DNA from: Thermococcus celer Vu 13 = JCM 8558
Lineage (GTDB): Archaea; Methanobacteriota_B; Thermococci; Thermococcales; Thermococcaceae
Direction: 5' to 3'
Length of the DNA stretch: 64,000 nucleotides
Assembly (NCBI RefSeq): GCF_002214365.1
Contig: NZ_CP014854.1
Coordinates: 1,240,001 to 1,304,000, forward strand
The number at the start of each line of letters is the position of its first letter. Positions within the stretch are counted from its first letter, which is position 1. The translations under genes and the position numbers were made by a program. Below the pieces are notes generated by a model. That model did not search any database. It worked only from the letters and a program-made list of their open reading frames with translations, and was not told where the DNA came from. Positions 59,255 to 64,000 of the stretch are shown here, piece by piece.

Positions 59255-59895
59255 GTGAAAAAAGCGGGAATAGCAACGATCCAGTTCCTATACGCGTTCC
59301 TGATGTGGCTCCTCGTGTTCTCGGCCTCGGCCTATGCGACGTCCCTAACGGGAGGTCAAAACCGGGGACCGGGGCATGGGTGATGCAGACGACGATGTGT
59401 CTGCTCTCCCTCATCATGATCGCGCTGATAAACCCCGCACTTATGGAGATCCGCTTGAACGTGGAGGTCGCGATCCTGGCGGTTTTGGGCGGTTTCGCCC
59501 ACTCATTTCCCTGAACCTCCTGGCGAATCGTGTATCGCGGGGTTCTTCTCCTCCAACGCCAGCTTTCCTCCCCGGGGGCCGAAGGACTCATTCTCCTGCT
59601 CATCCTCGCCCCGCTGAGCGAGGAAACCCTGAACAGGGCCCTGACAGAGGGCTACCTTCTGAGTTACGGCCACCTGTAGGGCGCAATAACATTCTCAGCC
59701 CTGCTCTTCGCCCTGCCGCACTGGATGGCCTTCGAGGGGAAGGGTGAAAAAACGTCCGCGGTAACGGCCGCCTTCCTCCTCGGCCTGCTGACGGGCTATC
59801 TCTACGCCCTCGGGGGTATCCTCCTGGCCTTTCTCGCCCACTCGTCGGCGAACCTGACCGGGATGGTCGTCGAAAAAAAGGGTACGAACGCATAA
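59255..59895 (+). pseudogene. CPBP-family intramembrane protease, decayed
   Basis: GTG 59255 begins KKAGIATIQFLYAFLMWLL. A frameshift near 59345-59380 moves to the frame reading TGAWVMQTTMCLLSLIM. There is a TGA at 59512 and a TAG at 59677 in that frame. Despite this the catalytic motifs are preserved: LAPLSEETLNRALTEG (EExxxR), FALPHWMAF and FLAHSSANLTG. CPBP (CAAX/Rce1-like) proteases are membrane metalloproteases, in prokaryotes often linked with bacteriocin immunity or processing. At least three lesions make it a pseudogene. Confidence 0.75.
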
Positions 59896-59902
59896 AAAGA
59901 AC

Positions 59903-60658
59903 TCACGGGGAGAGGGGGCTCAGCTCCACCTTCCCCTTGACGAGCCTGAAGCGGTAGTGGCTCTTCATGGGGTTGAACTCCGGGAGGGGCGACTTTCTGA
60001 CGACCATGGTCTCCTCGAGGGGGGCGTTGGGCGAGCTGAAGTCTATCACGTACTGGCTGTAGAGGGACATCCAGGCCACGAGTTCCTCCGATGCCCGCCC
60101 CTTGTTTAGGAGGAAGATGTTTATGGGCCTCTTCCTCTTCTCGGTTATCCGCGCCTTCTCCTTCTCGGCCATGAGCTTCTGGAACGTCGAGATGAAGTTC
60201 CCGGTTCCAAAGAGGAAGGCCAGCCCGTCTATAGTCAGGTCTACCCCTATGGGCCGCCTGTCCTTCATGTACTTGAAGAGGAGTTTACGGTAGAGTTTCC
60301 CGTACTTCGGAAGGAAGGTGCCGGTATCCAGCGTCCTGTCCGTGTAAACAAAGTCCAGAGGGTACTTAATCCCGTAGAACGAGGAGAAGATGTCGATTAC
60401 CGCGACGTTCCCCGCCTCTCCCTCGGCCATCAGGTCAAAGTTGACCGCCTCCAGCTCCATGGCAAGCGAGGATATCGGGAGGACGGAGTCAATTATCACG
60501 CCAAAATCCCCAAGCTCTATCCGGTTTTTAAGGATCTCGAATGCCAGAGTCCAGCCCTTGGAGTACACATCGTGGACTATGAGGAGGTTGCTGTCCTCGA
60601 GTAACCCACCTCCAAGGGCCTCATCGAGGACCGGTATCCCGGTACTCAGGATTTCCAT
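59903..60658 (-). CDS. RecA/KaiC-like protein with degenerate Walker A
   Basis: 251 residues. It opens like a RadA/KaiC core (STGIPVLDEALGGGLLEDS), but the loop that should be GxxGxGKT reads LIVHDVYSKGWTLA, so the Walker A is lost. DFGVIIDSVLP and RPIGVDLTIDGLAFLF take the later strand positions. ATP hydrolysis is therefore doubtful. It resembles the DUF257 proteins at 29016, 29617 and 31247 in fold and lack of a P-loop. Monocistronic; divergent promoter shared with 60807. Confidence 0.7.
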   Translation of the reverse strand: MEILSTGIPVLDEALGGGLLEDSNLLIVHDVYSKGWTLAFEILKNRIELGDFGVIIDSVLPISSLAMELEAVNFDLMAEGEAGNVAVIDIFSSFYGIKYPLDFVYTDRTLDTGTFLPKYGKLYRKLLFKYMKDRRPIGVDLTIDGLAFLFGTGNFISTFQKLMAEKEKARITEKRKRPINIFLLNKGRASEELVAWMSLYSQYVIDFSSPNAPLEETMVVRKSPLPEFNPMKSHYRFRLVKGKVELSPLSP

Positions 60659-60712
60659 CGTACACCACCCTCGCGTAACGAAGGATCTTCATTAGACTTT
60701 GTATTCTCATGA

Positions 60713-60722
60713 AGTATTTAAA
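60713..60722 (-). promoter_or_regulatory. TATA element of the RecA-like gene
   Basis: GGTTTAAATAC on the reverse strand, about 55 bases upstream of ATG 60658. The distance leaves a short leader; an RBS GGGTGGTG precedes the ATG. Confidence 0.35.
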
Positions 60723-60741
60723 CCTTATTACCCGCCCGTAC

Positions 60742-60776
60742 CTCTGTATTTCAGAGAAACTTGAGGGTATAAATAC
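60742..60776 (+). promoter_or_regulatory. Inverted repeat and TATA box before a membrane/regulator pair
   Basis: CTCTG-TATTT-CAGAG (60742-60756) lies just upstream of GGGTATAAATACC (about 60764-60776). The winged-helix gene in the same operon (61435) makes autoregulation through the repeat plausible. Confidence 0.4.
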
Positions 60777-60806
60777 CAGAAAATCCAACATAGAGTGGTG
60801 GAAAAC

Positions 60807-61430
60807 ATGGGAGAAGTAAAAGAAGTTGAGGAGCTAAGGGAAGTTCTTGAGAGGGTGGAGGGCAAGCTTATAGCGGCCGGGAAGCTGTACGGAGCCGTGA
60901 ACTTTGGGATTTGGCTCTCCGTGATGATGCTCTACTACGTCATCATCGAGATGGCCGACCTCCCACGACAGTTCAACCTCGTTTACTGGCCGGTTGCCTT
61001 CATGGTTGCCCTATGGTTTACCGAGAGGGTATGGAGACGGTTCCAGCGGCTCGGCAGGGTCGCGGGAAACAAAATGGAGACATCGAAAAGTGGAGGCATT
61101 CTGATAGCCCTGTCCTGGATCGCCGGGGCAACCCTCGGATGGGTGGTCATACCGGAAATGAACCTTGGGGTTAACGCGGAGGCGAGCCTGGCCGTTGGGT
61201 TCCTGGGCTTCATATCCCTCTCAGTCTTGGGGATGTGGCTGGTCCTTGCAAAGTACGGTGGAATCGAGTACGAGATGATTCCGGCGTTCCTGATCCCGGC
61301 CATGGGGATACCTCTCGCAGGAAGCATGGAAAACGGAGCGATGGCCTGGGCCGGATTTCTGGTGGGACTGGCGTTCTCACTCACCGTACTCACCTACATA
61401 CACTCGGCCTTCAGAGCGATAGAGCGGTGA
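60807..61430 (+). CDS. Hypothetical membrane protein paired with a winged-helix regulator
   Basis: 207 residues from ATG 60807, with GGTGG upstream. A charged N-terminal helix (EVEELREVLERVEGKL) is followed by five or six hydrophobic segments: NFGIWLSVMMLYYVIIEM, VYWPVAFMVALWF, ILIALSWIAGATLGWVVI and others. No transporter signature is recognised. Four bases separate its stop from the winged-helix gene. Pairs of this type, a small membrane protein with an ArsR-like regulator, are common in archaea, usually of unknown purpose. Confidence 0.65.
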   Translation: MGEVKEVEELREVLERVEGKLIAAGKLYGAVNFGIWLSVMMLYYVIIEMADLPRQFNLVYWPVAFMVALWFTERVWRRFQRLGRVAGNKMETSKSGGILIALSWIAGATLGWVVIPEMNLGVNAEASLAVGFLGFISLSVLGMWLVLAKYGGIEYEMIPAFLIPAMGIPLAGSMENGAMAWAGFLVGLAFSLTVLTYIHSAFRAIER

Positions 61431-61434
61431 TATC

Positions 61435-61743
61435 ATGGAGGCCCTCAGGGAGCTGGCCAGGAATCACGTCCTCGGAAACTCGATAAGGCTGGGTATAATG
61501 CTCTATCTACTCCCAAGGGAAAAGATTCTCTTCAGGGACCTCCTCGAGGTGCTGGAGGTGACACCCGGCAACCTCGACTCCCACCTCAGGGCCCTCGAGA
61601 GAGCGGGTTACGTGGAGATCTACAAGGTCTTCGCCGACAGGCCCCGGACGGCGGTGAGGATAACTGATGTGGGAGCAAAGGAAACAGTGAGGTACCTGAA
61701 GGCAATGAAAGAGGCGCTGTCGCTCATTCCTAAGGAGATGTGA
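61435..61743 (+). CDS. Winged-helix transcriptional regulator (ArsR/HTH_34-like)
   Basis: 102 residues. RNHVLGNSIRLGIMLYLLPREKILFRDLLEVLEVTPGN... reads as the first helices of a MarR/ArsR-type winged helix, with the recognition helix at NLDSHLRALERAGYVEIYK (about 43-61) and a beta-wing in DRPRTAVRITDVGAKETV. It fits the archaeal winged-helix domain family PF13601. It has no metal-binding cysteines. It probably represses its own operon. Confidence 0.82.
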   Translation: MEALRELARNHVLGNSIRLGIMLYLLPREKILFRDLLEVLEVTPGNLDSHLRALERAGYVEIYKVFADRPRTAVRITDVGAKETVRYLKAMKEALSLIPKEM

Positions 61744-61774
61744 AGGGTAGGTACCAACTTCCACAGAGCATGAT

Positions 61775-63766
61775 CTACCTGCGCTCCTCCTCGGCCCTTC
61801 TCCTGAGTTCCTTGACGCGCTCGATCCTGTACTCCTCGACCAGGCGGAGGATCCTCTCGGCTTCCCTCTCTTTATCCTCCTCTTCCCATCTGGAGAGGAG
61901 CTCTTCGATGGCTTCCTCCAGTCTCTCCCGCTCGACCACCGCGAACTCGTCCACCCGCTTGACGTCGAGCTCCTCGCTCGTGAAGAACGGCACGTGGGCC
62001 TCCCTGAGAACCTCCCGAACGGGTTCCGGGAGGGGTTTCTCGGTTATCAACGCCCGTATCCCCCTCTCGACCAGCTCCTCCGCTATGGCCTTCCCGGCGC
62101 CGGCGGGGTTCACAATGAAGAGGACGTCGCCCTTCCTGAGGCCTATCTCCCTCTCGATCCTCTCGAGTTCCCTCCAGCTCAAAACACGGAGAACCTTCAG
62201 CGGAACGGCCGAGCCCCTCGCCTCCACCACGTTCATCCTCTTCACCTGGACGAGGTCCCTGCTAAGTCTCGCGATGACATCCTTCGCATCCCTCAGCTCC
62301 CTTTCGAGAACCTCTATTCGCTTCACCTTCGCCTCGAGTTCCCTCTCGCGGAGGACCTTCCTCCGAACCTCCTCGTCGTAATCGGCTATCCTCCGCTCGA
62401 GTCTGCCGATGGTCTTCCTCTGCTCCTTTATTATCTCCCTCAGCTCGGCGTTCTCCCTCTCGAGGAACTCGATCCGCTTCTCCAGCTCGCGGATCCTCCT
62501 CATGTAGGGCCGCAAATCGACGTTTACCCTCTCCTCGGGTTCTTCCCCTTCTTCCCCTGGCCTTTCGCGCAGCGTGACCCTCTGCATGGCCTCACCGAGG
62601 TTGTAGCCCTGAATAACGAGGGCCTTGACTTCGTCGGCCTTCCCGGTTAAACCGGCCTCGCGGAGTCTGGCGTCAATGTGCTCGAGTTTCGGCTTCAGCC
62701 GGAGGTAGGCCTTGTAAGCCGCCGCCAGGGCGTCGCGCTGGTGGTCGTCGTCAACATTAATCCCGAGGTTCCTGAGGAGCTCGTTCTTCTCCTCGACCCT
62801 GAGGCTCTCCCGGGGAACGAAGAGGTTAGCTTTAAAGGAGCGGGCTATCTTCTCGACGAACCCTGGGGCGGGGTTCACGTCGGTGGCCACGATGACCGGA
62901 TGGCCAACGTTGCTCACGAACCTGAAGACCTCGCCGACGAGCATGTTCCTCTCGCTGTGGAGGGCGACGACGCGACCGTTCAGGTCTATGGCGGCTATCC
63001 CGACGGTTATCCCGGGGTCGATGCCGACTATGATACTCTTCCTCCCGCGTACGGCCTCCTCGCCCTTCAGGGGGGCGAAACCGAGCTCGGCCCTCTCGAC
63101 CGGCTGGATCCTGACCTCAACGTCGCCTCCGCGCATCGGCTTTATAAGGCCCGCGAGCTCCTCCCTTTTAGCGTAGACCTTGAACTCCCCCCGGGCCAGG
63201 CCGTAGTCCTTCTCCTCGACCTCGAGGTCGAAGGGTATCTCCGCCCTCCTGAGCCTCTCCCCTATCTCCCTGACCTTGTCCCGGACGAGGTTGTGGACGC
63301 GCTTTCTGTAACGGTCCTGGCTCCATCCACCCTTCCCAGGACTCCTCCCCCGCGTGACCTTAATTACAACCTCGTCCTCGAAGGCTAAGACCTCGTAACC
63401 GACGCCTTTGCTCGCAAGGAGGGCCGAGAGCTTTGCCTCCTCGTAGGGATCAAAGCGGTCCACCACCCTTATTCCGTGCTCCCTCGCGAGGCTCTGAAGG
63501 CTTCTCTGTTCGCCAGGTCTGCCCGTCACCTGAACGAGCTTCGTCCCCCCCGGCAGCGCCCGGAGGAACTTCCTCAGATCATCGCCGAGCTCCGTGACGC
63601 TGTCTATGGCGACTATATCGGGCCTTTTGGACTGGACGAAGCGGATGAGGCGGTAGAGGGTGAACTCACCCTTTCTCTCGAGCCGCCCGTTGAACCAGCT
63701 CACGACGGCAAACCTCTTGGGGTTCTCGCTTATTACGTCAACTCCCAGGATCAGAATAGGCCCCAC
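61775..63766 (-). CDS. DUF460/COG2433 protein (RNase H-fold plus coiled coil)
   Basis: 663 residues from GTG 63766. The N-terminal ~180 residues (LILGVDVISENPKRFAVVSW, DIVAIDSVTEL) and the region around 245-370 (SIIVGIDPGITVGIAAIDLNG, VIVATDVNPAPGFV, DDHQRDALAAAYKAY) form RuvC/RNase H-like folds with conserved acidic residues. A long coiled coil (about 430-520) and a C-terminal domain with DVLFIVNPAGAGKAIAEELV follow. COG2433 is archaeal and uncharacterised, with predicted nuclease activity. The convergent winged-helix gene ends 31 bases away. Confidence 0.85.
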   Translation of the reverse strand: MGPILILGVDVISENPKRFAVVSWFNGRLERKGEFTLYRLIRFVQSKRPDIVAIDSVTELGDDLRKFLRALPGGTKLVQVTGRPGEQRSLQSLAREHGIRVVDRFDPYEEAKLSALLASKGVGYEVLAFEDEVVIKVTRGRSPGKGGWSQDRYRKRVHNLVRDKVREIGERLRRAEIPFDLEVEEKDYGLARGEFKVYAKREELAGLIKPMRGGDVEVRIQPVERAELGFAPLKGEEAVRGRKSIIVGIDPGITVGIAAIDLNGRVVALHSERNMLVGEVFRFVSNVGHPVIVATDVNPAPGFVEKIARSFKANLFVPRESLRVEEKNELLRNLGINVDDDHQRDALAAAYKAYLRLKPKLEHIDARLREAGLTGKADEVKALVIQGYNLGEAMQRVTLRERPGEEGEEPEERVNVDLRPYMRRIRELEKRIEFLERENAELREIIKEQRKTIGRLERRIADYDEEVRRKVLRERELEAKVKRIEVLERELRDAKDVIARLSRDLVQVKRMNVVEARGSAVPLKVLRVLSWRELERIEREIGLRKGDVLFIVNPAGAGKAIAEELVERGIRALITEKPLPEPVREVLREAHVPFFTSEELDVKRVDEFAVVERERLEEAIEELLSRWEEEDKEREAERILRLVEEYRIERVKELRRRAEEERR

Positions 63767-63803
63767 CCTCTCAGGAAAAGGTTCGGGGGGCGGTTTAAAA
63801 AGA

Positions 63804-64000
63804 TTATCGGGCCCGCAGAGAGGTTCTTACGGCGACCTCAACGGCCTTCTTTATCGTCTCAAGCGCCATCGAGGGCCTCGGTTTATCAAGGGCCTGCTCG
63901 TGACTGAAGGGGACGTGGATGAAGCCCGCTCTGGCCTCCATTCCAGCGACGGCTATCGTGTGAAGGGCCGTGAACATCGCGGCGTTGCAGACGTAGGTTC
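63804..64000 (-). CDS. pcp: Pyrrolidone carboxyl peptidase, 3' part
   Basis: The reverse-strand frame enters from the right edge and stops at TAA 63804-63806. It reads TYVCNAAMFTALHTIA (catalytic Cys of the Pcp triad), then GFIHVPFSHEQALDKPRPSM (catalytic His in FIHVPF) and a C-terminal helix. This is the last ~65 residues of pyroglutamyl peptidase I, which removes N-terminal pyroglutamate. The N-terminus lies outside the window. Confidence 0.9.
   Translation of the reverse strand, partial: TYVCNAAMFTALHTIAVAGMEARAGFIHVPFSHEQALDKPRPSMALETIKKAVEVAVRTSLRAR

Noticed and set aside
1-64000. CRISPR array, tRNA or rRNA genes
   Set aside because: I saw no regularly spaced 25-40 base repeats, no cloverleaf with TTC-loop and acceptor pairing, and no rRNA signature blocks.

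Overview
The window is chromosomal DNA from a hyperthermophilic euryarchaeon of the order Thermococcales, most likely a Thermococcus. The evidence is the gene set (GH57 4-alpha-glucanotransferase, several DUF257 paralogues, archaeal Elp3, TtuA and Ncs6/CtuA, a DUF460 protein, MfnA-type decarboxylase), the archaeal TATA-type promoters, a Thermococcales glycolytic motif (TGM), and densely packed GC-rich genes. No rRNA, tRNA or CRISPR array was found. Three archaeal C/D box sRNA genes were recognised in intergenic DNA.

Layout. 1-6.2 kb: small membrane and hypothetical proteins, a frameshifted HdeD-family gene, a TrkA-C protein, Elp3 and a Nif3-like protein. 6.2-14.9 kb: an AT-rich island of three co-directional, overlapping or abutting genes (PLD-helicase fusion, Eco57I-type adenine methylase, SMC/RecF-type ATPase). 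It looks like a horizontally acquired anti-phage or restriction-like module. It sits exactly at the 3' end of the nif3-like gene. The last eight codons of that gene are repeated in diverged form on the far side of the island, so the insertion appears to have replaced the gene's C-terminus.

15-31 kb: housekeeping and transport. This includes alaS, hisS, a sodium:alanine symporter next to a class-III aminotransferase/racemase-type enzyme, two tandem cation/proton antiporters with a CBS protein and MarC, an FAD-dependent dehydrogenase, and DUF257 genes around ttuA. 31.9-32.1 kb holds a short GC-rich remnant resembling the tail of an IS200/IS605 TnpB. 32.7-37.6 kb: a divergent sugar-responsive pair (GH57 glucanotransferase and a large secreted carbohydrate-binding-type protein) with a perfect TGM between them. 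37.7-42.5 kb: polyprenol kinase-like protein, HAD phosphatase, a third antiporter, mfnA and a CDF transporter.

42.9-56.8 kb: a surface-polysaccharide or N-glycan locus. Its left part is decaying (flippase, AP-superfamily phosphatase, TSUP transporter, a GT-C-like membrane protein and a WbpI/WecB-type epimerase all carry frameshifts or deletions). Its right part has intact wbpD-wbpE-wbpB-wbpA-like genes for a UDP-2,3-diacetamido-uronic acid. With the epimerase broken, the gluco rather than the manno form may be the end product. 56.8-64 kb: an M50 protease, a tRNA thiolase (Ncs6/CtuA), a small gene under a palindromic operator, a decayed CPBP protease, a RecA-like protein, a membrane protein/winged-helix pair, a DUF460 protein and the 3' end of pcp.

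All function calls rest on reading motifs by eye. No database search was run.
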